Both the position numbers and the translations under genes were made by a program. From JBGSPL01 sp964511435 (GTDB lineage: Bacteria > Patescibacteriota > CPR2 > UBA1875 > CAIMLA01), in assembly GCA_964511435.1 (NCBI GenBank), contig CAZEFH010000002.1:35492-99491 (forward strand): a stretch of DNA of 64,000 bases. Direction: 5' to 3'. Below the pieces are notes generated by a model. It was not told the DNA's origin, did no database searches, and was given only the letters and a program-made list of their open reading frames with translations. Each line of letters begins with the position of its first letter. Position 1 is the first letter of the stretch. Shown piece after piece: positions 1-9,742 of the stretch.

Positions 1-164
1 TTATTGAAGAAGCGCGTAGAGATGGCGACCCAGCGAAGATTGTTGCTAGTTCAGGTAAAGCAAAAGATATCCTCGGGTGGAAGCCTCAGCTCGAAGACCT
101 TCGAAGAATAGAAGAAACAGCATGGAAGTGGCATAGCGGCCACCCAGACGGCTATAAGGACTAG
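1..164 (+). CDS. galE: UDP-glucose 4-epimerase, C-terminal end (partial)
   Basis: Only the last 53 codons lie in the window; the reading frame starts at base 3 and ends at TAG 162-164. The peptide has the GalE-type tail: a DPAK segment, the Lys/Ala-rich helix before the phrase LGWKP, and the ending HPDGY. GalE interconverts UDP-glucose and UDP-galactose with bound NAD, which suits the polysaccharide cluster that follows. A related nucleotide-sugar epimerase with the same tail cannot be excluded from so short a piece. Confidence 0.75.
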   Translation, partial: IEEARRDGDPAKIVASSGKAKDILGWKPQLEDLRRIEETAWKWHSGHPDGYKD

Positions 165-175
165 TGAACAAATAG

Positions 176-204
176 TTCAATTTATAACCTTTTTATGCTA
201 AAAT
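176..204 (+). promoter_or_regulatory. Promoter of the polysaccharide export operon
   Basis: TTCAAT at 176-181, a 17-nt spacer and TAAAAT at 199-204, only 8 nt before the ATG at 213. The transcript would be leaderless or nearly so, and there is no Shine-Dalgarno sequence in front of the gene. This is read from the sequence only. Confidence 0.55.
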
Positions 205-212
205 AGCGAAGT

Positions 213-1004
213 ATGAATGATAGTCGCTATTTTAAATACTGGCACTTAATCAAAGAAATCGCTGTCACAGACTTTAAGATGAAATATCAGGGCTCCGTTC
301 TGGGCTATATCTGGTCTTTGGCGAAGCCTCTAGGTCTATTTACAGTACTATATGTGATATTTACGATGGTTTTTAAGTTAGGAACCGGTATTCCACATTA
401 CCCAGTATATTTGCTTTTGGGAGTAATGATTTTTCAGTTTTGGTCTGAAGCAACGTCGTCGGCAATGCTTTCAATATTTTCTAAGGGGGACTTGATTCGA
501 AAGGTATATTTCCCACGAATAGTATTAGTCGTCTCGGCAACAATGACTTCGCTGATAACCTTTTCTCTGAATATGATAGTGGTTCTATTCTTTGCGCTCC
601 TAAACCATGTAGAATTGTCCTGGAACATTTTACTTGTGATACCGGCGATAATTGAGCTTTACATATTTATTTTAGGGGTCTCTTTCTACCTTAGTGCGAT
701 GTTTGTTAAGTTTCATGACATTGGACATATTTGGGATATTACCAATCAAGCGCTATTCTATTTAACTCCGATACTGTATTCGATCGCCGCTGTCCCAAAT
801 ATCTATGCAAAATTTATGATTCTTTCTCCAATTGCTCAAACAATGCAGCAAATACGACACTCATTTATCCCGCTAGAAGGAGTCTTAACAATCCAAGATT
901 ATTGGGGGTTCGCGTATATACCGGAAATTTTTGTTTTATTTGTGTTTATATCCGGTTATTACATTTTCAACAAAATGGCCGCTAAATTTGCTGAGGAGGT
1001 TTAA
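213..1004 (+). CDS. wzm: ABC-2 polysaccharide export permease (Wzm/TagG family)
   Basis: Membrane subunit of an ABC exporter that moves a lipid-linked glycan across the cytoplasmic membrane. The 263-residue protein has the usual Wzm/TagG size and layout: a short amphipathic N-terminus with the motif DFKMKYQGSVLGYIW, then about six hydrophobic segments. The stop codon is directly followed by the GTG start of the ATPase subunit, so the two are translationally coupled and form one transporter. Substrate type is inferred from the neighbouring glycosyltransferases and the O-antigen ligase. Confidence 0.88.
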   Translation: MNDSRYFKYWHLIKEIAVTDFKMKYQGSVLGYIWSLAKPLGLFTVLYVIFTMVFKLGTGIPHYPVYLLLGVMIFQFWSEATSSAMLSIFSKGDLIRKVYFPRIVLVVSATMTSLITFSLNMIVVLFFALLNHVELSWNILLVIPAIIELYIFILGVSFYLSAMFVKFHDIGHIWDITNQALFYLTPILYSIAAVPNIYAKFMILSPIAQTMQQIRHSFIPLEGVLTIQDYWGFAYIPEIFVLFVFISGYYIFNKMAAKFAEEV

Positions 1005-2210
1005 GTGAATAGCGGTATTGCGATTAAAGTTGAAAATGTTTATAAGTCTTTCAGGATTCCTCATGAAAGAAATAGTTCTCTTAAGTCAGCGGCAATCAAT
1101 CTCTTTAAGAAGAAAAAGTATACTCGTTACGAAGCAGCTAAGGGGATTAGTTTTGAGGTAAAAAGAGGGGAATTTTTAGGCGTCATCGGCCGTAATGGCT
1201 GTGGCAAAAGTACTATGTTAAAAATGTTGGCTGGTATCTATGTCCCAGAAAAGGGTAAGATAACCATAGATGGGACACTTTCACCGTTTCTTGAGCTAGG
1301 AGTGGGCTTCAATCCAGAACTTTCAGCAAGAGACAATGTTTATCTTAACGGGGTTATTCTTGGCCTAACAAGAAAAGAAATTGACGAGAAGTTTGATGAA
1401 ATAATTAAATTTTCCGAGTTAGAAGAATTTGTTGACCAGAAGCTGAAAAATTTTTCTTCAGGCATGCAGGTAAGATTAGCCTTTTCTGTTGCAATACATG
1501 CTCATGCAGACATTCTGCTAATTGACGAAGTTCTGGCTGTTGGCGATGTGAATTTCCAACGAAAATGCTTTAATGTTTTTAAAGAATTGAAAGCATCCGG
1601 TAAAACAATTGTGTTTGTGTCTCATAGTATGGATATGGTTGAAAAGTTTTGTGATAGGGTTTTAGTCTTTGAGAAGGCAGAAATCGCCTTTGATGGGGGC
1701 GCTCAGGAAGCAGCAATTGAGTATCTGAAACTCCAATCTCAAAGTATTGATACCGAGAAAACAGTAAGCTTCGATACAAGTGTAGTTATCAAAGATATAT
1801 CCCTAAATGATAAAAATGAAAACGGGTTGTTTGGTTTTAAGGATAAGGTTCAATTAACGATAACAGTTGATAGTGCGATATCTGGTTCTGATTTAGGTAT
1901 TGGTTTTGGTTTATTTGAAGAAGAGACCGGATTAAGAGTCGCCGGTTTTAATTCTCACAGTGATGAGAAAAAACTTGGTTTTAAGAGAGGGATAAATAAA
2001 TTTTCACTCTCGATTGATCCGGAGCAGATATTACAAGGAAGGTATTATTTTCAAGCTAGTATCTTTAAAGGCGATCCGGATTTGGGGAATTATCTTGCTT
2101 CATATGACAGTAAAAGAACATCAAAATATCTAACTTTTCCCAAGTCAAATCAAGTTTCTCCTGGTATAGTCTCTCTAAAACACTGCTGGGATCAAGATGA
2201 AAAAAGCTAG
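1005..2210 (+). CDS. wzt: ABC transporter ATPase with C-terminal glycan-binding domain (Wzt/TagH family)
   Basis: ATPase partner of the preceding permease. Walker A is GRNGCGKST at residues 62-70, the signature is FSSGMQVRL near 148, and Walker B is ILLIDEVLAVGD near 170. Residues from about 255 to 395 form a beta-rich extension like the Wzt C-terminal domain, which in known systems recognises the end of the finished glycan. It starts with GTG directly after the permease stop; GAGGAGGT just upstream is the ribosome binding site. The 3' end overlaps the next gene by 14 nt. Confidence 0.9.
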   Translation: MNSGIAIKVENVYKSFRIPHERNSSLKSAAINLFKKKKYTRYEAAKGISFEVKRGEFLGVIGRNGCGKSTMLKMLAGIYVPEKGKITIDGTLSPFLELGVGFNPELSARDNVYLNGVILGLTRKEIDEKFDEIIKFSELEEFVDQKLKNFSSGMQVRLAFSVAIHAHADILLIDEVLAVGDVNFQRKCFNVFKELKASGKTIVFVSHSMDMVEKFCDRVLVFEKAEIAFDGGAQEAAIEYLKLQSQSIDTEKTVSFDTSVVIKDISLNDKNENGLFGFKDKVQLTITVDSAISGSDLGIGFGLFEEETGLRVAGFNSHSDEKKLGFKRGINKFSLSIDPEQILQGRYYFQASIFKGDPDLGNYLASYDSKRTSKYLTFPKSNQVSPGIVSLKHCWDQDEKS

Positions 2211-3252
2211 TATAGTTGTAACTGGTGGTGACGGAGGATATGGCAATCTTGGAGACGAAGCTCTCCTTGAATCTGTAAAAGAGTTTTACCATCAATATCT
2301 AGAAAAATTTAATGTCATTATTTTAATGGCAAACACGCCCTTAACACAGAATGATGGTTTTGTTTATGTAAAAGATGATATAGAATCTTGGGAAAAGGCA
2401 AATATTAATACCAAAGATATTAAGCTAGTTCATTATTATGGCGGTGGCTATTTGAATAAGTATTGGTTTGAAGAAAAAATATGGCTCTATCGATATCTAT
2501 GTGAACAAGGACTTTCTTCCAAAAAAGTTGTTTTTACCGGTCAAGGCTTGGGACCGTTTAATGAGAAACAAATGACTGAGATAGGGGATATTGCTAAAAA
2601 TTCAGCTGTTTTTGCGATGAGGGACAATGCATTTCAATCCCCAAAAACAAGTTTTTCTTTTGATGAAACAATCTCGCGCTTTAGTCTATGGAGATTATAC
2701 CCCAGAAGAAGAAAATATATTAATGTTCATTTTAGGCCAGGTGAAGCATACTCTGAAACTGAAGAAAAAGATATTATTTCAAAGACGAACTTAATTACCA
2801 AGTTTGCTAATAAGCGGGGCCTAAAAGTTCGTATTTTTACAATGTTATATCAAGAGAAAGAGCGTCTCGAAAAGATTTTGAGAGGGGTGGAAGGTATAGA
2901 AATCTGGGATAGGCCAATAAATTTTTCAGAGTTGACTAGTTTTCTTGGTAGGGGCTATATAAATATTTCCCAAAGTTACCATGGTGTGTTGGCTTCATTA
3001 TATTCAGGAACACCAGTTATTGGTATATACAGCAACGACTATTATCAAAGTAAGTACCAGGGTCTAAAAGACATACTTGTGTCAGATTTATTTACTATGG
3101 CGCCCATAGATAAAATAGAAGAAACAAATATTCTAGAATTATTGAAACGTAATTCATTTAAAAATAAATTAATACGTTGTTTACGGCTAAATAATCTAAA
3201 AAAACAAAATCACGACGTCTACAAAAAAATTAGGAGTATATTAAATGGTTAA
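2197..3252 (+). CDS. Polysaccharide pyruvyl transferase family protein
   Basis: 351 residues. The N-terminus carries the family hallmark GGDGGYGNLGDEALL, and the C-terminal half has the second Rossmann-like domain with SQSYHGVLASLYSGTPVIG. Members of this family (CsaB, WcaK) add pyruvate ketals to sugars of wall or capsular polymers, often from phosphoenolpyruvate. Its place between the exporter and a glycosyltransferase fits decoration of the surface glycan. The exact acceptor sugar cannot be read from sequence. Confidence 0.82.
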   Translation: MKKASIVVTGGDGGYGNLGDEALLESVKEFYHQYLEKFNVIILMANTPLTQNDGFVYVKDDIESWEKANINTKDIKLVHYYGGGYLNKYWFEEKIWLYRYLCEQGLSSKKVVFTGQGLGPFNEKQMTEIGDIAKNSAVFAMRDNAFQSPKTSFSFDETISRFSLWRLYPRRRKYINVHFRPGEAYSETEEKDIISKTNLITKFANKRGLKVRIFTMLYQEKERLEKILRGVEGIEIWDRPINFSELTSFLGRGYINISQSYHGVLASLYSGTPVIGIYSNDYYQSKYQGLKDILVSDLFTMAPIDKIEETNILELLKRNSFKNKLIRCLRLNNLKKQNHDVYKKIRSILNG

Positions 3253-6169
3253 AAAGCCAAAAATTAGCGTTATTATTCCTTGCTATAATCAGGGTCAATA
3301 TGCTTTTGATGCAGTGAGATCTGTTTTTGCACAAACGAGAAATGATTTTGAAATAATTATTGTTAATGATGGTTCTAATGACGATCATACAGACAAATTG
3401 CTGCAAGAAATTAGCAAAAAACACCCCGATGTTATGGTTTTTAATAAGAGAAATGGTGGACTTTCTGATGCCAGAAATTATGGTATCGGTAAAGCCCGAG
3501 GTGACTACATCGTCTGTCTTGACAGCGACGATGCTCTTAGACCAACCTACCTAGAGAAAACAGCTAAGATACTTGACGGCGACAAGGACCAAAGGATTGG
3601 ATTTGTATCAACTTGGATACAGGAGTTTGGTCTCCGTTCAGAAGTATGGCGACCAAAGGTGGAGAATAAAACCGATATTCTGTTAACAAATCATTTCATA
3701 GCTGGGTCAATGTTCCGCAAAAGTTCTTGGGAACAAGTCGGGGGTTATAAGAAAGAAATGATTGGCGGCTACGAAGACTGGGAATTTTGGCTTAGTATTG
3801 TTGAAAGCGGTAAGGATTGGAGGATAATCGAGGAGCCTCTATTCTTGTACCGAATTAGGCATAATTCTATGCTTCAAAATGCAACAGAAAAACACAAGCA
3901 GCTCTACGAATTACTCATTAAATTTCATAAAAAGTTATTTTCTGATCAAAGTAATGAAATAATTGCGGATTATGCAGCACTCAACCAAAAGCTTAGAACG
4001 GATCTTTCAGACGCATATTCAAAAACATCTCAAGTCACAAGCGATTACTACAGTGTAAATGAGGAATTGATTCAATTAAAAATGTCTCGCGTTACTCGTT
4101 ACGTCATTAAACTTAGAGATAATCTGGTTGATCTACGAACGGCAGTACACGATCGAATAGCGAAAACTAAAAAGGGTACCAGGTCGCAGATCAGTAGGTT
4201 AATTCCCGCAAAAATTAAATCAAATATTTCAAGTTTTAAAAACGCTCTTTTGGGAATTCGATACACAACTATTGAAAATCAAGCTATCCAAAGCGGTCTC
4301 CCTTTAGTGTCGATCATTACTCCATTTTATAATCATGGTGCAACTATCCTTGAAACTGTCGATAGTGTTTTGGGACAAAGTTACCAAAACTTCGAATACA
4401 TTATTGTAAATGATGGGTCAAATCCAGAAAATACTGCTATACTCTCGAAAATAAAGGATAGTCGGATAAAGATAATCACACACCACAAAAACCTTGGGAA
4501 TGGCAGCCCAGCGACGGCACGTAATACCGGCATCAAGGAATCTTGGGGGCGTTACGTTCTCTGTTTGGATGCCGATGATAAACTTGATAAAACATTTTTA
4601 GAAAAGGCACTGGTTTTGCTTGAAACAACACCTGGGGTTGCTGTTGTAACTACTGATACAAGTATGTTTGGTGCAGTAGAGCGTGTACTGGAATACGCTG
4701 ATTATAACCCAGCCGAACTAATTAAAAACAATATAGTTATTACAGCTGCTGTTTATCGTAAAGAAGCCTGGGAAGCCGTAGGAGGCTATAAATCAGAGAT
4801 TGGCTATGAAGACTGGGAGTTTTGGATTGCGTTAGCAGAAAAGGGTTATTTTGGTAAAAAGATTGCTGAAAAACTATTTTTTTACAGAACTGCAGACACA
4901 TCACGTTATCAGGAGGACGTAAAGAACCATAGTCAAAATCTAGAAAAAATTAATCAGCTACATCCGTCTTTTTACTCAAATATTGAGTACTATCTGAAAA
5001 AATTTCAGAAAAATAAGCAAATCGTGATACCAGGCACAGCTTTCATAAACCTAAGGAGCAACAGTGATTATCTGAAAAATGATCAGCGGAAAAAGGTCGT
5101 AGTGGCAGTTCCTTGGCTTACTTATGGAGGAGCAGAAACACTTTTATACAACTTCTGTAGAGGGTTGTCGGCCGAATACGATTTTACATTTATTACTGGC
5201 TATAAGTCAGATAATGAGTGGGAATATCGTTTCAGAGAGTTTAGTGACTCCATCTATCATTTGCCAAATATTTTGGAACATGAGCAACTACAGTTAGAGT
5301 TTATTTCAAACTATATTTCTACTAGGAATGTAGAGATTTTTCATGTTTTTCACTGTCAATATCCACTTACTATGCTATCTGAATTAAAAAAGCGCCATCC
5401 AGGTCTAAAAATTATTGTGACAATGTTTAATTCTAGTGTAGATTTTTTCTGGCAATCCCTTGAGTTAGGTGACTACGTCGATGTTTATACTAGCGATAAT
5501 ACTACGGTTACAGATATTGTTAGCGCTAGGTTGCCCCATAAAATAGTTATACCGATTTTGAATGGGATAGATGTTTATGGAGATTATTCTCCAGATAGCT
5601 ATGATCGGAACGTAACAAGGGAATCATTGGGTGTTACCAAGGATGATAAAGTAATATGTTTTGTGGGGCGACTATCTGAAGAAAAGAACGTTTCAGCCGT
5701 TGTAAAACTAGCCGATGCCATAAAAAACATTCCTAATACGAGGGTGATTATCGTAGGAGATGGTCCAGAGAAAAAGCGGGTGTTGGCTGCAGTGAGAAGA
5801 AATAATAAAGTACTATATCTTGGATATAGGGATGATGTGGCAGCAATATTATCTGCTAGCGATATATTTTTCTTACCATCTCATGTCGAAGGTTTCCCCC
5901 AAACACTAGTCGAGGCCATGGCTCTCGGTAATGTTTTAGTGACTTCTACGGCAGGAGAGATGAAAAAAATAGTCGATGATAGTATAGGCAGAACATTCGA
6001 TTCAAAAAATATTGGTCACGCAATAGAGATTATTAAAGACTTATTATTACAGGACAAAGGACTTTTTGACATGCAGAGAAATGCTGTCGCTAAAGCGCGT
6101 AAATATTATTCATACAGTCGAATGATTGATGATTATGATTGTCTTTACGGGGATCTAGGGAGAAAATAA
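3245..6169 (+). CDS. Three-domain glycosyltransferase (GT2-GT2-GT4)
   Basis: 974 residues with three catalytic modules. Domain 1 (about 5-225) is a GT2 fold with VIIPCYNQG and a CLDSDDA metal-binding motif. Domain 2 (about 350-565) is a second GT2 with IITPFYNHG and CLDADDK. Both GT2 copies end in GYEDWEFW, so they look like a duplication. Domain 3 (about 615-970) is a GT4 with YGGAETLLYNF, FVGRLSEEKN and the EGFPQTLVEAMALG donor-site motif. A charged linker (about 225-345) separates the first two. It overlaps the upstream gene by 8 nt. The enzyme probably adds several sugars of the repeat unit in the cytoplasm. Confidence 0.88.
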   Translation: MVKKPKISVIIPCYNQGQYAFDAVRSVFAQTRNDFEIIIVNDGSNDDHTDKLLQEISKKHPDVMVFNKRNGGLSDARNYGIGKARGDYIVCLDSDDALRPTYLEKTAKILDGDKDQRIGFVSTWIQEFGLRSEVWRPKVENKTDILLTNHFIAGSMFRKSSWEQVGGYKKEMIGGYEDWEFWLSIVESGKDWRIIEEPLFLYRIRHNSMLQNATEKHKQLYELLIKFHKKLFSDQSNEIIADYAALNQKLRTDLSDAYSKTSQVTSDYYSVNEELIQLKMSRVTRYVIKLRDNLVDLRTAVHDRIAKTKKGTRSQISRLIPAKIKSNISSFKNALLGIRYTTIENQAIQSGLPLVSIITPFYNHGATILETVDSVLGQSYQNFEYIIVNDGSNPENTAILSKIKDSRIKIITHHKNLGNGSPATARNTGIKESWGRYVLCLDADDKLDKTFLEKALVLLETTPGVAVVTTDTSMFGAVERVLEYADYNPAELIKNNIVITAAVYRKEAWEAVGGYKSEIGYEDWEFWIALAEKGYFGKKIAEKLFFYRTADTSRYQEDVKNHSQNLEKINQLHPSFYSNIEYYLKKFQKNKQIVIPGTAFINLRSNSDYLKNDQRKKVVVAVPWLTYGGAETLLYNFCRGLSAEYDFTFITGYKSDNEWEYRFREFSDSIYHLPNILEHEQLQLEFISNYISTRNVEIFHVFHCQYPLTMLSELKKRHPGLKIIVTMFNSSVDFFWQSLELGDYVDVYTSDNTTVTDIVSARLPHKIVIPILNGIDVYGDYSPDSYDRNVTRESLGVTKDDKVICFVGRLSEEKNVSAVVKLADAIKNIPNTRVIIVGDGPEKKRVLAAVRRNNKVLYLGYRDDVAAILSASDIFFLPSHVEGFPQTLVEAMALGNVLVTSTAGEMKKIVDDSIGRTFDSKNIGHAIEIIKDLLLQDKGLFDMQRNAVAKARKYYSYSRMIDDYDCLYGDLGRK

Positions 6170-6170
6170 A

Positions 6171-7052
6171 TTGCATTTGGATAGTTATAAACTCCTAGGG
6201 ATAGATATAGTAGATAGTAGTTTGGCTAAACTTGGCCGAGAGCTTGGCATTGCTCTGTCAGGGGACAAAAAATTAGCACTTGTAAAAGTAAATACGGAAT
6301 TACTACGAAGACAGTTAAATGATACGAGCTTTAAAAGAACATTACATGAATCTGATGTCATTATTCCTGATGGCCGAGGGGTTCAGTGGGCAGCTAAGTA
6401 CCTTACAATGCCTGTTACCCGGAATAAATTTATGAGACCAATACAGTCTGTCTGGCAGATGATTTATAGTGGCGCAGCAATTGTCCTGAACCCAAGCTTT
6501 ATTTCTTATCCAATCACAGAGGTTTTTCCGGGGATCGAAGCCTTTAATCTGATGCTACAAGCCGTTGAAGATAGTGGGAAATCAGTGTATTTTTTTGGTG
6601 CAAAACAGAAAGATCTCGAGCTTGCTATCGAGAATATTCGTCTAGACCACCCGAAGTTGAAAATAGCCGGCTTTCAGAACGGTTATGATTTCCAGTCTGA
6701 TTCCAAAGTTGATCCAGTGGCAGATATCAACAAGACGGACGCAGCCCTTCTGATAGTGGCACTTGGCAGTCCTAAACAAGAATACTGGATTCATGAAAAT
6801 CTACCAAAATTGAAGCACGTGAAAGTCGCTGTCGGTGAAGGTGGTACACTTGTCCGTATCGCTTATCCGAGGCAAAAAGCTCCAACGTGGGTGAATCGCC
6901 TAGGCCTTGAGTGGCTCTGGCGGCTCTTCTTCAATAGTAGTCTCACCGAGGGTAGGGGTAGGTGGAAGCGGTTTTGGGATTCAGTGCCGCGGTTTATTTA
7001 TGAGATGGTAAAATGGAAGATAAAGAATGGATATGCAAAAGTTACTAAATAA
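6171..7052 (+). CDS. WecG/TagA/CpsF family glycosyltransferase (GT26)
   Basis: 293 residues starting with TTG one base after the previous stop. The family signature region IIPDGRGVQWAAKYL and the later FFGAKQKD and ALGSPKQEYW motifs identify the fold. In TagA and WecG the enzyme adds the second sugar (ManNAc or ManNAcA) to undecaprenyl-PP-GlcNAc. That fits the WecA/TagO-type initiating enzyme at 10841-11884. The sugar used here is unknown. Confidence 0.85.
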   Translation: MHLDSYKLLGIDIVDSSLAKLGRELGIALSGDKKLALVKVNTELLRRQLNDTSFKRTLHESDVIIPDGRGVQWAAKYLTMPVTRNKFMRPIQSVWQMIYSGAAIVLNPSFISYPITEVFPGIEAFNLMLQAVEDSGKSVYFFGAKQKDLELAIENIRLDHPKLKIAGFQNGYDFQSDSKVDPVADINKTDAALLIVALGSPKQEYWIHENLPKLKHVKVAVGEGGTLVRIAYPRQKAPTWVNRLGLEWLWRLFFNSSLTEGRGRWKRFWDSVPRFIYEMVKWKIKNGYAKVTK

Positions 7053-7437
7053 ATACTGGTTAGACATCCTCGTCTTATTAATGGTGCTTATTTTTGTGGC
7101 CATTGGTTGTATCTATTATTTGAAACCGACCTCTAAAACTGGTGAGACTGTAAAAGTCACTATCGAAATTATTGACCAGGCGCAGGCCGAATTGATAAAA
7201 ACAGAAGCTGAAAGAGAAAAAACAGTATTCATAAATAGTATTAATACTCCGGTTTCGGTTGTTTCTGTAAGAGAAGACTCGGATAAGCTTCTTGTGACAG
7301 TATCAGGAGACGGGTCAGTCGATGAGGACGGTACTACTACATTTATTGGACAGAGACTATTAGTTGGTCAAAAAGCCGAGATTCACGGTGGTTACTTCGC
7401 TCAGGGTAAGATCTCAAAAATAGAAAAGGCAAACTAA
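7027..7437 (+). CDS. DUF4330-like membrane-anchored protein
   Basis: 136 residues with one transmembrane helix near the N-terminus (about 12-31) followed by a beta-rich outer domain. The pattern resembles DUF4330, a family of unknown function often found in polysaccharide clusters. It overlaps the glycosyltransferase before it by 26 nt and ends exactly where the ligase gene starts. A second ATG lies two codons in and could be the start. Its role here is not known. Confidence 0.65.
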   Translation: MDMQKLLNKYWLDILVLLMVLIFVAIGCIYYLKPTSKTGETVKVTIEIIDQAQAELIKTEAEREKTVFINSINTPVSVVSVREDSDKLLVTVSGDGSVDEDGTTTFIGQRLLVGQKAEIHGGYFAQGKISKIEKAN

Positions 7438-8664
7438 ATGGTCTTCAGTGACTCAGTTGTGGGAAGGGTTTTGAATCGATTATCTTTCCCGAAAGTTTCA
7501 GAAGGATTCCTGCTATTAGCGCTTGCAACCTATTTTTACGAAGGTGGTTTATCAAAGATAGGCGTGAGTTCGTCTTTGGTGCTATATTTGCCTGCAGTAT
7601 TTTTGGTGGTGGCGCTAGTACTTGCTGATAAGAAAAGAATTACACTGAGTAAGTCAGGAAAGATACTACTTGGTTTTTATTTGTTTGCCCTGATTTCAGG
7701 TCTAATCGCGGTCATTAACGGCGCTAGTGGTAGACTAATTATCCAGGGATGGCTACTGTACCTCCAGTTTGGCATTGCACTATTCGCTAGCAGTGCCGTG
7801 GCGAAGCCGATAAAGTTTATCAGGGATACTATTATCGTCGCACTACCAGTGTTGGCTTATGGTCTTTATCAAGTTATTGCGAACGTAGGCACATCTAGCC
7901 TCTGGTTATCTAGTTCTGAGAGTGGGATATCGACCAGGGCCTTTGGTTTTTTCGGAAGTCCCAATGTATTTGGTGCTATTGTAGCAATTATAGCAATTAC
8001 ATCCATTGCATATTACCTGCAGGTAAAAAATAGAGCATACCTAGTCGTATCTCTAGTAGCAACCTTTTTAACGGTGTTTTCCTTCTCTAGGAGTGCATGG
8101 CTGGGACTTATCTTGGGAATCGGCGTGATGGCGGTAGTGGTGAATTGGAGATACCTTTTTATTACTGGATTAGGTGTATTCACCCTTCTAGTGCCCCAGG
8201 TTCGGTTGCGTATCTATTCGCTACTATCTGAAAGCTACTGGCTCGATGCTTCATTAGACGGAAGATTATGGTCGCTAAACAACGGACTTCACATTTTTTC
8301 AAAACATCCACTTCTTGGAACCGGACCCGGTACTTATGGCGGGAAACTAGCCTTGAGCAGCTCAAGCCCAGTCTATCTTGAAGGGATTCAGCGCGGATAT
8401 GTTGCACTATATTATACCGATAACCAATGGCTTCAGCTTCTGGTGCAGACAGGGATAGTCGGACTTCTTATATTTGCCATATTTATTGCGGAGGTTTTTA
8501 AAAGCCTTATAAATAGCTATAATGAGAATAAGCAGTACCTCACCCTCGGAGCCATCGGGTCTTTGGTTGCATTCGTAGTTACTGGGTTCATGGGTAACGT
8601 CCTCGAATTTGGTGCAGTTTCTGTTTTGGTAGGAATAATTATAGGGTTAACTTCTTATGAGTAA
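7438..8664 (+). CDS. O-antigen ligase / polymerase-like membrane protein (Wzy_C family)
   Basis: 408 residues with about ten hydrophobic helices and one long external loop (about 255-325). In that loop GRLWSLNNGLHIFSKHPLLG, followed by GTGPGTYGG, matches the Wzy_C/WaaL signature. Such enzymes join an undecaprenyl-linked glycan to its final acceptor or polymerise repeat units. With an ABC exporter next door, ligation is the more likely role. The gene starts at the base after the previous stop. Confidence 0.82.
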   Translation: MVFSDSVVGRVLNRLSFPKVSEGFLLLALATYFYEGGLSKIGVSSSLVLYLPAVFLVVALVLADKKRITLSKSGKILLGFYLFALISGLIAVINGASGRLIIQGWLLYLQFGIALFASSAVAKPIKFIRDTIIVALPVLAYGLYQVIANVGTSSLWLSSSESGISTRAFGFFGSPNVFGAIVAIIAITSIAYYLQVKNRAYLVVSLVATFLTVFSFSRSAWLGLILGIGVMAVVVNWRYLFITGLGVFTLLVPQVRLRIYSLLSESYWLDASLDGRLWSLNNGLHIFSKHPLLGTGPGTYGGKLALSSSSPVYLEGIQRGYVALYYTDNQWLQLLVQTGIVGLLIFAIFIAEVFKSLINSYNENKQYLTLGAIGSLVAFVVTGFMGNVLEFGAVSVLVGIIIGLTSYE

Positions 8665-9742
8665 AGAATCAAAGAAGATCGCTGTCGTCTACAGTGGTGG
8701 CGCCGGTTGGGGCGGGATTGAGACTTATCTTAATCTTCTATTTAAATACTTTCCCAAAGACGAAATGGAACTAACTTTATTTAGCTTGGGAGAATGGCCA
8801 CTAACTGATAGTCTTCGTAAGACGGGGGCAAGAATAGAACTTTTCTCGGGAAATCGTATCGGAATTACTACTGTTTATAAGATGTCTAATATGCTGAAAC
8901 AAGAAGGGTACTGCTTAGTAGTTTCTCACGGGAATGTCTCTACTGCTTATGGCAGAGCAGCTTCGCTTCTGAGCGGAGTACCAAGTCTAGTCACGGTGCA
9001 CTCAGACATTGATTATGACTACCCCAATCCACTTTTTCGCTTAATATACAAAACCATTGATGTTTTAACTCGTTTTCAGACTACTAGATATCTCGCAGTG
9101 TCTCAATATATCGCTGAAAAAATTCAGAAAAGTGGTATTAAAAAGAACAAGGTCGATGTGGTGTATAACGCCATCGAGTTACCTCAAGATAATTTAGTAA
9201 ACAAACGAAGTGATGGTGCGGTTGTTATTTCTACCGTCGGACGTTTGCATCAGGTAAAGGGCTTTCATAATCTGATTCGTGCCATGAAGTTATTGGACGA
9301 TAAAGTTACTCTTCGAATTGGTGGAGAGGGTGAAGAAAAAGAGAATCTTGAATGCATTATTGCTCAGGAAGGTCTCCAGAAACGAGTCCAGCTTGTCGGC
9401 CATGTTGAACCATTTGAGTTTATCGCGAAAAGTGACATTTTCGTCCAACCTTCGCTTGTTGAGGGTTTTGGTTTAGCAACAATTGAGGCTATGGCTGTCG
9501 GTGTCCCTGTGGTTGTTACCCCAGTGGGGAGCCTGAGAGAGATAGTTGAGGACGGTGTAACGGGGATAGTTGCAGGTGGACAAACTCCACCTGCCTTAGC
9601 AGCTGCAATCAATACTTTGATTGAAAGTCCTGCGTTAAGACAAAAACTTGCGGTGTCAGGACAGGATTACGTTGGCAATAACTTTACTATTGAGAAGTGG
9701 GTTTTAGGTACGGCTAATACATATAGAAAGGCTATCAGATGA
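8657..9742 (+). CDS. GT4 family glycosyltransferase
   Basis: 361 residues with a GT-B fold. The N-terminal acceptor domain has GAGWGGIETYLNLL. The C-terminal donor domain has STVGRLHQVKGFHNL and the E-x7-E motif in EGFGLATIEAMAVGVPVV. It overlaps the ligase by 8 nt and the next glycosyltransferase by 4 nt. It should act in the cytoplasm on a nucleotide-sugar donor; donor and acceptor are not identifiable. Confidence 0.87.
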   Translation: MSKESKKIAVVYSGGAGWGGIETYLNLLFKYFPKDEMELTLFSLGEWPLTDSLRKTGARIELFSGNRIGITTVYKMSNMLKQEGYCLVVSHGNVSTAYGRAASLLSGVPSLVTVHSDIDYDYPNPLFRLIYKTIDVLTRFQTTRYLAVSQYIAEKIQKSGIKKNKVDVVYNAIELPQDNLVNKRSDGAVVISTVGRLHQVKGFHNLIRAMKLLDDKVTLRIGGEGEEKENLECIIAQEGLQKRVQLVGHVEPFEFIAKSDIFVQPSLVEGFGLATIEAMAVGVPVVVTPVGSLREIVEDGVTGIVAGGQTPPALAAAINTLIESPALRQKLAVSGQDYVGNNFTIEKWVLGTANTYRKAIR

